From Rhizobiales bacterium CCH3-A5 (GTDB lineage Bacteria > Pseudomonadota > Alphaproteobacteria > Rhizobiales > Beijerinckiaceae), in the NCBI GenBank assembly GCA_001556025.1, contig LSIB01000144.1:1-64000 (forward strand): DNA of 64,000 nt, written 5' to 3'. Positions within the stretch are counted from its first letter, which is position 1, and every line of letters starts with the position of its first letter. A program made the translations under genes and the position numbers. Of the stretch, positions 18,086 to 25,516 are shown piece by piece. The notes beneath the pieces were generated by a model. It ran no database searches. It was not told where the DNA came from and saw only the letters and a program-made list of their open reading frames with translations.

Positions 18086-18907
18086 ATGTCCGACCAGCGT
18101 TCCGGTCCGTTCGCCCCGCCGGGACGCGAGCCGATCCTCAACCTGCCGTCCGTCGTTGTCTGGCTCAGCGTTTGCCTCGCCCTGATCCAGGGCGGGCGAA
18201 TGCTGCTGTCGGCGCTTGACGACTACATGCTGCTGTCCTGGCTCGCCTTCGTGCCGGCGAGGCTGAGCCTGTGGCTCGCGCCCGACCGCATCGACGAACT
18301 GCTCAACGGTCTGACGCAGACTCTGCCGGGACAGGCGCTCGGCGACCGGTTTCAACTCGTGCGGCTGCTGCTCGCCGATGGCGGACCGAAATTGTGGACC
18401 GTGCTGACCTACGGCCTGCTGCACGGCTCCTGGCTGCATCTGGCGTCCAACCTGCTCTGGCTTGCGGCGTTCGGCAGCCCTGTGGCGCGCCGGCTCGGCG
18501 GCGCGCGCTTTCTCAATCTGCTGGCTCTTTCGACGATCGGGGGGGCGCTGCTGCACTGGTTTGCGCGCGATCTCGACGTACTGCCGCTGGTCGGCGCATC
18601 GGCCGCCGTCTCGGGGGCGATGGCGGCCGCCGCGCGATTCGTGTTCTCGCCGGGCCTGCGCTTCGGCAGCCTCGGCGACGACCATGTGGTGAGGTCGATA
18701 CCAGCCGAGCGCCTCGGCCAGCTCTGGCGCAATTCGCGCGCGCTGATCTTCATAGGGATCTGGTTCGTCACCAATTTTTTGTTCGGGTCAGGGCTCGTCC
18801 CGATCCTGGGCGAGGAGACCAGCATCGCCTGGGAGGCGCATGTCGGCGGCTTCGTCGTCGGGCTTCTGTTGTTTCCGCTGCTCGACCGGGGCGTGGTGCG
18901 GGCCTGA
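18086..18907 (+). CDS. Rhomboid family intramembrane serine protease
   Basis: A 273-residue polytopic membrane protein. The catalytic serine is Ser172 in GASAAVSG, and the paired histidine is His252 in WEAHVGGFVVG, on the last membrane segment. The LTYGLLHGSWLHLASNLLWL segment (about 107-126) is the conserved rhomboid HxxxN region. Between the catalytic helices is an 80-residue section with a basic hydrophilic loop. Rhomboids cut membrane proteins within the bilayer; the substrate is unknown. The ATG at 18086 is preferred, since the upstream open frame runs through a terminator hairpin. Confidence 0.88.
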   Translation: MSDQRSGPFAPPGREPILNLPSVVVWLSVCLALIQGGRMLLSALDDYMLLSWLAFVPARLSLWLAPDRIDELLNGLTQTLPGQALGDRFQLVRLLLADGGPKLWTVLTYGLLHGSWLHLASNLLWLAAFGSPVARRLGGARFLNLLALSTIGGALLHWFARDLDVLPLVGASAAVSGAMAAAARFVFSPGLRFGSLGDDHVVRSIPAERLGQLWRNSRALIFIGIWFVTNFLFGSGLVPILGEETSIAWEAHVGGFVVGLLLFPLLDRGVVRA

Positions 18908-19109
18908 TCGTCCGGCGGCGACGATCTCCGGCCCGAGGCGAAGTCAGGACCGAGGCTAAGTCTTGCCTGCGGCATCCTCTTCGCCCACACTCTCGGCCGT
19001 GCTGGATGCGAGCCGAGCCCTTGGCGCTATGCATGCCGACCGCCCGATGTCGCTCCGCCCCAATCCGCTCGCCGGTCAACGGCGCAGCCCATGCAGGAGG
19101 AACGTGTCC

Positions 19110-19541
19110 ATGAACGTCTCGCAGCTTCTCGGCGACAAGGGACATGAGGTCATCTCGGTGGAGCCGCAGCGGACGCTGGCCGATGCGGTGAAGGTTCTGG
19201 CCGAGCGTCGCATCGGCGCCGTTGCGGTCACGGGCGCGGATGGTGCGCTGGTCGGCATCCTGTCGGAGCGCGACATCATCCGGGCTCTGGGCCAGAACGG
19301 CGCAACGGCTCTTGAGAGTCCGGTCTCGAGGGTGATGACGGCCAAGGTCGTGACCTGCCCGCCGCAGACCAGCGTCGACGAACTCATGGAGATCATGACG
19401 TCGGGCCGTTTCCGGCACGTTCCGGTCATCGACAATGGCCGGATCGCGGGTATCGTCTCGATCGGCGACGTGGTGAAGTATCGCGTGGCGGAGATCGAGG
19501 CCGAGGGACGGGCGATGCGCGACTACATCGCGATGGCTTGA
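19110..19541 (+). CDS. Stand-alone CBS-pair protein
   Basis: A 143-residue protein that consists of two CBS domains (about residues 8-65 and 72-128), the typical adenosine-nucleotide-binding module. The ILSERDIIRAL and ISIGDVVKYRV segments are standard CBS ends. It is soluble and probably senses AMP/ATP or NAD; the partner protein is unknown. AGGAGGA upstream of the ATG at 19110 decides the start against an earlier TTG. It precedes, but is convergent with, the patatin gene. Confidence 0.88.
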   Translation: MNVSQLLGDKGHEVISVEPQRTLADAVKVLAERRIGAVAVTGADGALVGILSERDIIRALGQNGATALESPVSRVMTAKVVTCPPQTSVDELMEIMTSGRFRHVPVIDNGRIAGIVSIGDVVKYRVAEIEAEGRAMRDYIAMA

Positions 19542-19567
19542 GAGCCGTGCCTAAACTCTACTCCGGA

Positions 19568-19771
19568 GGCCGTCTGACGCGGCGTTCTGCGCTTCCGGTG
19601 CTCACGGACTTCGAGCATGTCCCGCAAAAGTGGACGCCACTTTTTCGATGAGGACATGCTCAAAGCTTTGATCTGGCGCGAATTCCTTTCGTTCGGCTGG
19701 TTCCAGCCGAACGGAAAGCGCGCAAAGTCCGCTCCGCTCCGGTTCTCGAACGCCACGCCCGCCGACTCACC
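19568..19771. repeat. Dispersed intergenic repeat, long copy with nested palindromes
   Basis: The outer blocks match the copy at 11993-12084. Between them is a 116-nt insert (19609-19724) with two perfect inverted repeats: GAGCATGTCC (19613-19622) with GGACATGCTC (19652-19661), and CGTTCGGCTGG (19690-19700) with CCAGCCGAACG (19703-19713). The first also has AAAAGTGG/CCACTTTT inner arms. It looks like one palindromic unit nested in another. Confidence 0.75.
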
Positions 19772-19817
19772 GGAGCGAGTTTCGAGACGGCTCTCACCGT
19801 CTCGGTGCTCTCCGCTA

Positions 19818-20864
19818 TCAGTCGACGCCGACGCTGCTGCTGGCGACCACCGCCGCGATGTCGTCGAGCGAGCGTCTGGCCGCCTGGCGGCCGAGTTCGA
19901 TGATGTCCTGCGCCCGATGGAAATCGAAGAGGCCTATGCGGCCGAGCTTGGGGCCAACCATCACGTCGGGCGGATCCCCCGCCAGCCGCGAGCGCGAGAT
20001 GCGATCCTGCGTGATGTTGAAGGCGTCGACCATGACGCCGGCGAGCCCCGGCCTGTCATATCCTGATTTGTCCTGTGCCGGGCGGCCGACCATGCCGCGC
20101 ACGCGCCGCGCCGCGCCCGTGATGCCGCCGAGCCAGCGCGAGGTCGGGCGGACATCGATCTCGGGCAGGATTTCGGGGTCGGGATCGGCCGGGTGGCTCT
20201 GGATCGTCGTGCCGCGCCCGGCGAGATCGCTGTTGAGGTTGACGCAGATCACGACGTCGGCGCCCATGGCGCGCGCGGCGGTGACCGGCACGGGGTTGAC
20301 CAGCGCGCCGTCCATCAGCCAGCGGCCGCCGAGCTTGACCGGGTCGAACACGCCGGGCAGCGCGTAGGAGGCGCGCAGGGCTTCGACCACCGGCCCGCGC
20401 GTCAGCCAGATCTCGTGGCCGGTGCCGAGTTCGGTCGCGATCGCGACGAAACGCTGGGCTAAGTCCTCGATCCGGGTCTGGGCGAGATCGCGCTCAAGCA
20501 GGCGCTTCAGCCGTCCGCCGGCAATCAGGCCCGCGCCGCCGATATGGAAATCCATCAGGCCGACGACGCGGCGCTTGGTCAGGGTGGTGGCGAATTCGGC
20601 GAGCTGGGGCAGCTTTCCGGCGCAGAAGCAGCCGCCGACCACCGCGCCGATCGAGGTCCCAGCGATGACGTCGGGGCCGTAGCCCGCCTCCGTCAATACT
20701 TCGATGACGCCGATATGGGCCCAGCCGCGCGCCGCACCGCCGCCAAGCGCGAGCCCGATCTTCGGCCTGCCGGGCCTGGCGTCGGCCGGGGCCGTCATCT
20801 CGTCCATCGTGGCTCCACCTCCGCCCAGTCCGAAGGCGCGCCTCGCAATATCATCCCACAACAT
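19818..20864 (-). CDS. Patatin-like phospholipase family protein
   Basis: A 348-residue patatin-fold lipid acyl hydrolase. The oxyanion motif GGGAARG lies at about 41-47, the nucleophile Ser71 is in GTSIG, and the dyad Asp185 is in MDGAL. After about residue 260 the C-terminal region is specific to the bacterial RssA/NTE-like group. It is cytosolic or peripheral, acting on membrane phospholipids; its physiological role is unknown. A good Shine-Dalgarno (GGAGGG) 8 nt before the ATG at 20864 sets the start, although an upstream frame is open to 21140. It is followed upstream by hisI on the same strand (gap 184 bp). Confidence 0.9.
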   Translation of the reverse strand: MLWDDIARRAFGLGGGGATMDEMTAPADARPGRPKIGLALGGGAARGWAHIGVIEVLTEAGYGPDVIAGTSIGAVVGGCFCAGKLPQLAEFATTLTKRRVVGLMDFHIGGAGLIAGGRLKRLLERDLAQTRIEDLAQRFVAIATELGTGHEIWLTRGPVVEALRASYALPGVFDPVKLGGRWLMDGALVNPVPVTAARAMGADVVICVNLNSDLAGRGTTIQSHPADPDPEILPEIDVRPTSRWLGGITGAARRVRGMVGRPAQDKSGYDRPGLAGVMVDAFNITQDRISRSRLAGDPPDVMVGPKLGRIGLFDFHRAQDIIELGRQAARRSLDDIAAVVASSSVGVD

Positions 20865-21048
20865 GGTCCCGGCCCTCCGCGGGAGAGCCAGCTTGCCGGG
20901 ACGGCGATGAGCGAATCGTGAACCATCAAGGCGATGCCACGCCGATATGCGCGGCATTTGACGGATAGATGAAATCTTGGTGCATGAAGTGTTGGTGCAT
21001 GAAACCTTGGTGGAGAGGCATCGCCAGCGCCGGGTCGGATGGGCTCCG

Positions 21049-21453
21049 TCAGCGCCTTGCAAGCGGCAGGCCGGCATCGGTCCCGACCGGCTTGAACCTG
21101 TAGAAGCACGACCGGCGCTGCGTGTGGCAGCAGCCGCCATCGCCAGCGACCTGGACCTTGATCCAGATCGCGTCCTGATCGCAATCGACGCGCATCTCGA
21201 CGATGGTCTGGATCTGGCCAGAGGTCGCGCCCTTGTGCCAGAGTTCGCGGCGCGAGCGCGACCAGTACCAGGCCTGCCCGGTCTCGATGCTGCGCTGGAG
21301 CGACTCGGCGTTCATATGCGCGACCATCAGGACCTCGCCCGTCGCCGAGTCGGTCGCGACGCAGGTGACCAGTCCGTTTGAGTCAAAGCGAGGGGCAAGG
21401 ATGTCGCCTTCCTCGAGGGCGGCTTTGGCGTCGAGGCTTGGAAACGGGTTCAT
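21049..21453 (-). CDS. hisI: Phosphoribosyl-AMP cyclohydrolase
   Basis: A 134-residue HisI, which opens the purine ring of phosphoribosyl-AMP in the third step of histidine synthesis. The metal-binding residues are visible in [11 protein letters not shown] and in the [14 protein letters not shown] segment. There is no fused HisE domain, as is usual in alphaproteobacteria. The ATG at 21453 has GGAG upstream. Its neighbours here (patatin, then folE beyond an inserted TetR/SDR pair) fit a Rhizobiales arrangement in which hisI is detached from the main his operon. Confidence 0.95.
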   Translation of the reverse strand: MNPFPSLDAKAALEEGDILAPRFDSNGLVTCVATDSATGEVLMVAHMNAESLQRSIETGQAWYWSRSRRELWHKGATSGQIQTIVEMRVDCDQDAIWIKVQVAGDGGCCHTQRRSCFYRFKPVGTDAGLPLARR

Positions 21454-21531
21454 GGCGACTCCATCGGTTGATTGCCGCGTCGGCTGCATAAGGCGGTTTC
21501 GGCGCCGGCGATCGCCGGATCGAGGGGCCGG

Positions 21532-22056
21532 TCAGGTATCCGGCGCGGCGATCGCTGCCTCGAAGAGGTTCGGATCATTCAGCGTGCGGGCGAGGATGAG
21601 CGCGCCTTCAAGCCGCGCCAACATGGCTGCCGGCGTCTCGCCTTGCCGCGCCGCTTTTGGCGCGCGGTCGAGATAGTCGAGGATCAGGCGGAAGAAGTCG
21701 GAGACCGCAACCGCGACCGGCGGCGGCAAGGCGTCGCGTTCCGCGCCGAAGAGGCCGCAAAGGCACATGCGATCGTCGATCAGAAGCGCATCGCGAAACA
21801 GGGCTGAGACCCGGGCCGCACCTTCTCCGGGAGCGAGGCTGTCGGGCTCTCCGAGCCTCTCGGCGGCGCGCTTCGTGTAGCGCCGCGCCAGCGCCTCGGC
21901 GAGGTCGCCCTTGGTCGGGAAATAATAGTGGACGCTCGAACTTTTGATCCCGACGTCTTCGGCCAGATCGCGAAAACTGAAGCCGTGATAGCCGGCCGCC
22001 CGCGCCCGCTTTTCGGCGGCGTCGAGAATCTGATCGCGGGCTGGCTGGTCGAGCAT
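21532..22056 (-). CDS. TetR-family transcriptional regulator
   Basis: A 174-residue TetR-type repressor. The helix-turn-helix spans about residues 8-55 (ILDAAEKRARAAGYHGFSFR, GIKSSSVHYYFPTKGDL). The C-terminal ligand domain contains a CLCG segment, with two close cysteines that could sense thiol-reactive compounds. It is divergent from an SDR gene at 22164; two matching dyads lie in the 107-bp space between them, one directly beside each start, so self-repression and repression of the SDR gene are likely. Confidence 0.92.
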   Translation of the reverse strand: MLDQPARDQILDAAEKRARAAGYHGFSFRDLAEDVGIKSSSVHYYFPTKGDLAEALARRYTKRAAERLGEPDSLAPGEGAARVSALFRDALLIDDRMCLCGLFGAERDALPPPVAVAVSDFFRLILDYLDRAPKAARQGETPAAMLARLEGALILARTLNDPNLFEAAIAAPDT

Positions 22057-22068
22057 CGGCGAGTCTTT

Positions 22069-22082
22069 CTATCGAGCGATAG
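22069..22082. promoter_or_regulatory. Operator-like dyad O1 next to tetR
   Basis: CTATCG-AG-CGATAG, followed by ATAG, lies 13 bp upstream of the tetR start. Its half-site resembles the larger dyad O2 near the SDR gene. Confidence 0.6.
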
Positions 22083-22119
22083 ATAGGACTTGACGGCGCC
22101 ATTCTCAACTAACAATTTC

Positions 22120-22145
22120 AAATCTATCTATCAGTAGATAGATTT
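22120..22145. promoter_or_regulatory. Operator-like dyad O2 next to the SDR gene
   Basis: AAATCTATCTA-TCAG-TAGATAGATTT is a perfect 11-bp inverted repeat (26 bp in total) ending 18 bp before the SDR start codon, a position that would block transcription when bound by the TetR protein. Confidence 0.72.
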
Positions 22146-22163
22146 GAAGCGAGGATTGCGATC

Positions 22164-22931
22164 ATGACAGATTCACTCAGCCTCATCGTTGGAGGCTCGT
22201 CGGGCATGGGCCTTGCCACGGCGATGCTTCTTGCGGCCGAGGGACGAACAATCGGTATCGTGGGCCGCGACAGAGCGAAGCTCGATGCGGCTCGCGCCCG
22301 GATCGACGCAGCCGGCGGTGGCGGAGCCGACATCATCGTCACCGATCTGTACGATCGGACGGCAGTGGACGGGCTGGTCAAGCGGATCGAAGGCGAGGGC
22401 CGCCATATCGACCAACTCGTCAATGCAGCCGGCTACTTCTTCCCAAAGCCGTTCCTCGACCATGCAGGCGCAGATTTCGACGGGTATCACGCGCTCAATC
22501 GGGCGATCTATTTCGTGACCCAGGCCGTGGCGCGCAACATGGCGGCGCATGGCGGCGGGGCGATCGTCACCATCGGTTCGATGTGGGCACGGCAGGCGAT
22601 CAAGGCGACGCCGTCTTCAGCCTATTCGATGGCGAAGGCCGGGTTGCATGCCTTGACCCAGCATTTGGCGATGGAACTGGCGGAACACGGCATCCGCGTC
22701 AACGCGGTTGCTCCCGCCGTGGTCGTGACACCGATCTATGGCGCCTTCATCGCGCCTGATGCGATCGAAGCGACGCTGACGGGCGGCTTCGACGCCTTCC
22801 ACCCGATCGGCCGGGTCGGCCGGGTGGATGATGTCGCGGCCCACATCGCCTTTCTGTTGTCGGAGCGGGCAGGGTGGACGACCGGTGCAATCCACGATGT
22901 CGACGGCGGCGTCATGGCCGGGCGCAATTAG
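22164..22931 (+). CDS. SDR-family oxidoreductase
   Basis: A 255-residue classical short-chain dehydrogenase/reductase. The cofactor motif is GGSSGMG (10-16), and the catalytic residues are Ser139, Tyr154 and Lys158 (YSMAK). The acidic/basic residue pattern after beta-2 (GRDRAK) suggests NADP(H). The substrate is unknown. It is under the apparent control of the divergent TetR gene, so it may act on a toxic carbonyl or similar inducer. Its stop lies 45 bp from the folE stop, convergent. Confidence 0.88.
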   Translation: MTDSLSLIVGGSSGMGLATAMLLAAEGRTIGIVGRDRAKLDAARARIDAAGGGGADIIVTDLYDRTAVDGLVKRIEGEGRHIDQLVNAAGYFFPKPFLDHAGADFDGYHALNRAIYFVTQAVARNMAAHGGGAIVTIGSMWARQAIKATPSSAYSMAKAGLHALTQHLAMELAEHGIRVNAVAPAVVVTPIYGAFIAPDAIEATLTGGFDAFHPIGRVGRVDDVAAHIAFLLSERAGWTTGAIHDVDGGVMAGRN

Positions 22932-22976
22932 CGGTCGTGTGCAAGGGCGCGCGGCTTGGTCGCGCGCCCGACCCGC

Positions 22977-23618
22977 TCAAAGCCCCGACGACTTCACCAT
23001 GGTGAAGAAGCGGACCTGCTCGGCCGGCTCCTTGAAGACGCCGGTGTATTGCGTCGTCATGGTCGAGGAGCCCTGCTTCTGCACGCCGCGCATCGACATG
23101 CACATATGCTCGGCCTCGATCAGCACCGCGACGCCGCGGGGTTTCAGCGCGCGCTCGATCACCTGCGCGATCTGCGCCGTCATCGTCTCCTGTGTCTGGA
23201 GACGCCGGGCATAGACATCGACGATGCGCGCGAGCTTGGACAGGCCGACCACGCCTTTCGACGGATAATAGCCGATATGCGCCTTGCCGACGAAGGGCAC
23301 CATGTGGTGCTCGCAATGCGAGTAGAACGGGATGTCGCGGACCAGCACCATCTCGCGATAGCCCTCGACCTCCTCGAAGACGCGGTCGAGAATGTCCTCG
23401 GCGTCCTCGTCATAGCCCTTGTAGAACTCGCGATAGGCCTTGGCGACGCGGCGCGGCGTCTCCAGCAGGCCCTCGCGCGAGGGATCGTCGCCGGCCCAGA
23501 GCAGCAGCGTGCGCACAGCTGACTCGGCCTCCTCCTGCGTCGGCTGCTTGATCAGAAACTTGTCTGCAGAGGGGCTGAGCGCCCGCTCGACGGACAAGGA
23601 CTTAACCACAGGGCTCAT
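22977..23618 (-). CDS. folE: GTP cyclohydrolase I (type IA)
   Basis: A 213-residue enzyme that converts GTP to dihydroneopterin triphosphate, the entry step to tetrahydrofolate. Zinc ligands are Cys102 and His105 ([10 protein letters not shown]) and Cys173 (HMCMSMRG). The zinc ligands and the QTQE segment (about 141-144) are those of the FolE1 group. GGAGG 6 nt before the ATG at 23618 places the start; the longer open frame to 23714 is probably untranslated. It is divergent from the Fe-S scaffold gene, with 185 bp between. Confidence 0.95.
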   Translation of the reverse strand: MSPVVKSLSVERALSPSADKFLIKQPTQEEAESAVRTLLLWAGDDPSREGLLETPRRVAKAYREFYKGYDEDAEDILDRVFEEVEGYREMVLVRDIPFYSHCEHHMVPFVGKAHIGYYPSKGVVGLSKLARIVDVYARRLQTQETMTAQIAQVIERALKPRGVAVLIEAEHMCMSMRGVQKQGSSTMTTQYTGVFKEPAEQVRFFTMVKSSGL

Positions 23619-23803
23619 GTGGCGCCTCCCGTTACGGTTTGACCCCATACGCAGCCGGTTCGGCCTTGGACCAGCCGGCGCGAGGCGATCGGACAAGTTT
23701 CCCGCCGCATTCATTCAGGTCGGTCCTAGCCCTCCCATATTTTTGCGACGCTTCCTATATTGGTGATCGCGCCGCGCGTTGCAGCCCCGGCGGAGATCAC
23801 GAC

Positions 23804-24250
23804 ATGCTGAGCGACGTCTACAACAAGCGCATCCTCGAACTGGCGGCCGACATCCCGCTGCTGGAGCGGCTGGCCCAGCCCGACGCCACGGCAAAGGCCC
23901 ATTCGCGACTCTGCGGTTCGACCGTGACGGTCGATGTCAGCATGGAGGGCGATGTCGTCACCCGCTTTGGCCATGAGGTGAAGGCTTGCGCGCTCGGCCA
24001 GGCCTCGTCCTCGATCATGGCGCGCCATGTCCTCGGCTCGACGGCGCAGGAACTGCGCCAAGTCCGCGAGCAGGCCCGCGCCATTCTCAAAGGCAGCGCC
24101 GAGCCTCCGGACGGCAAATGGGCCGATCTCGCGGTGCTCGTGCCGGTGCGCGACTACAAGGCGCGTCACGCCTCGACGATGCTGACCTTCGACGCGGTGG
24201 TCGATGCGATCGGCCAGATCGAGGCGCGGCGGCAGATGGCGGCCGAATAG
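23804..24250 (+). CDS. IscU/NifU-like iron-sulfur cluster scaffold protein
   Basis: A 148-residue member of the IscU/SufU fold. It has Cys37 (RLCGS) and Cys62 (KACALGQ), two of the three canonical cluster-binding cysteines. Where IscU has its third cysteine (within a KLHC-type segment), this protein reads KARHASTML, with alanine in place of cysteine. It may therefore carry or pass on a cluster differently, or act as an accessory. I believe the variant is shared by Rhizobiales relatives in the same location. The ATG at 23804 has GGAG upstream. The stop is directly adjacent to the convergent PAP2 gene (no gap). Confidence 0.85.
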   Translation: MLSDVYNKRILELAADIPLLERLAQPDATAKAHSRLCGSTVTVDVSMEGDVVTRFGHEVKACALGQASSSIMARHVLGSTAQELRQVREQARAILKGSAEPPDGKWADLAVLVPVRDYKARHASTMLTFDAVVDAIGQIEARRQMAAE

Positions 24251-24997
24251 CTATTTCAGCCCGAAAGCCTGCCGGATTTCCGGCCTGGTCTCGTCGAAGC
24301 GGGCGCGGAAGGCGCGCTCTGCCAGCAGCGCCTTCGCCACGGCGCGGCCGGCCTTGTCGCCGGCGACGAGATCGGTCGGATAATGGAAACCGCAGACGAG
24401 CCTGCTCTGGCCGTAATCCTTGACGCGGGCCTCGAATTTTTCGGCGAACTCCGGCACGACCTCGGTCAGCAATTCGGCATAGAGCGCCGCCGTCGCCGCA
24501 TGGCCGGACGGGAAGGACGAGCCATCGGGCCTGCCGCCCGGGCAGGGCTTGACCCGAATCTTGTTCCAGACCGTGAACGGCCTTTGCCGGTTGGTCAGGC
24601 GGCGGACGCCGAGCAGGATAATGCCAAGCTCGACCTGAGCCTCCCGGAAGAGCAGCCGCATCTCGCGCTGCGTGTTCTCGACGAAGGCATGGTCGATCCC
24701 GTCCAGAAAGCGGGCCAGCGTCTGGTACTGGTCGGCGATGGCCTGCTTCTCCCGTTCGGGCGTTCGGGTCGAGCTGATCTGCAGGACCTGCTCGAATTCC
24801 GCGCGCTGCTCGGGCGAGTTCTGGGCCGGCGGCAATCCGATGACGCGAGCGATGTCGATCCTGCCGGCATCGAGCCAGAGCAGGCTCGCGCGCTGCTGGG
24901 CGAGCGCAGGCACCGTGGGCAACGCAAGGCCCACTGCCAGCGCCAGCACGGCCGCCATCTGGCGGCGCGGCGCGGTTCGTGGAAGAGGGTGGAGCAT
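24251..24997 (-). CDS. PAP2-family acid phosphatase, exported
   Basis: A 248-residue phosphatase of the PAP2/class A acid phosphatase superfamily. The start (after [12 protein letters not shown]) has a signal sequence of about 25-35 residues ending near PALAQ. The three phosphatase motifs are a KxxxxxxRP-like RQRPF, FPSGHA, and SRLVCGFHYPTD. The VKPCPGGRPDGSSFPSGH context fits bacterial class A non-specific acid phosphatases. It probably hydrolyses phosphomonoesters in the periplasm. The ATG at 24997 overlaps the proposed yidD start on the other strand by two bases. It is inserted between the scaffold gene and yidD. Confidence 0.85.
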   Translation of the reverse strand: MLHPLPRTAPRRQMAAVLALAVGLALPTVPALAQQRASLLWLDAGRIDIARVIGLPPAQNSPEQRAEFEQVLQISSTRTPEREKQAIADQYQTLARFLDGIDHAFVENTQREMRLLFREAQVELGIILLGVRRLTNRQRPFTVWNKIRVKPCPGGRPDGSSFPSGHAATAALYAELLTEVVPEFAEKFEARVKDYGQSRLVCGFHYPTDLVAGDKAGRAVAKALLAERAFRARFDETRPEIRQAFGLK

Positions 24998-25448
24998 GGC
25001 GAATCCCGGCTGCGACGACGAGCGCGATGAAAAGGCATCGAGCCTCGCCTTGTCACGTCTTTTTGCCAAGTCGTCCGGTTTAAAGGTCGCCTCGGGTTTG
25101 AAGGTTGCGCCGAGGGGTGGCGCGCATTGGCTGATCCGGGGTTACCAGCTCAGCCTGTCGATGCTGATCGGCCGGCAATGCCGGCACTGGCCGAGCTGTT
25201 CGGACTATGCCGATAAGGCGATCCAGCGCTTTGGATTGTGGCGCGGTGGCTGGGTCGGCTTTGCGCGCATTTGCCGCTGCACGCCGCTTGGCACTTCGGG
25301 CATCGATCTCGTCTGCGAGGAATTGCCGCATGACGCGCGCTGGTATAGGCCGTGGTCCTATGGGCGCTGGCGCGGCGTGAACGCGCCGCCTGCTCTCGAT
25401 TCCGACGCGGAACCTGCTGCGGGCGGCGGAACGACCTTTAAGCCGTAG
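24996..25448 (+). CDS. yidD: Membrane protein insertion efficiency factor YidD
   Basis: A protein of about 150 residues that belongs to the YidD family, a peripheral factor helping YidC insert membrane proteins. The family core [19 protein letters not shown], with the YidD CR-x-x-P-x-C-S pattern, is at about residues 63-81, followed by [21 protein letters not shown] and the alphaproteobacterial extension [14 protein letters not shown]. The start is uncertain: ATG at 24996 has GGAG close by and overlaps the divergent PAP2 start, which is odd. A start further downstream, nearer [10 protein letters not shown], is possible. It precedes thrS by 68 bp. Confidence 0.85.
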   Translation: MANPGCDDERDEKASSLALSRLFAKSSGLKVASGLKVAPRGGAHWLIRGYQLSLSMLIGRQCRHWPSCSDYADKAIQRFGLWRGGWVGFARICRCTPLGTSGIDLVCEELPHDARWYRPWSYGRWRGVNAPPALDSDAEPAAGGGTTFKP

Positions 25449-25516
25449 CAGACCATATCCCTCAGAAATTTTCGCTTACGGGGTTTGTGTCCCCGAGTGA
25501 GCAGGAGCTTCAACTC

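Noticed and set aside
25449..25516. Possible leader/T-box for thrS
   Set aside because: The 68-bp spacer has no T-box or strong attenuator and such leaders are essentially absent from proteobacterial thrS genes.
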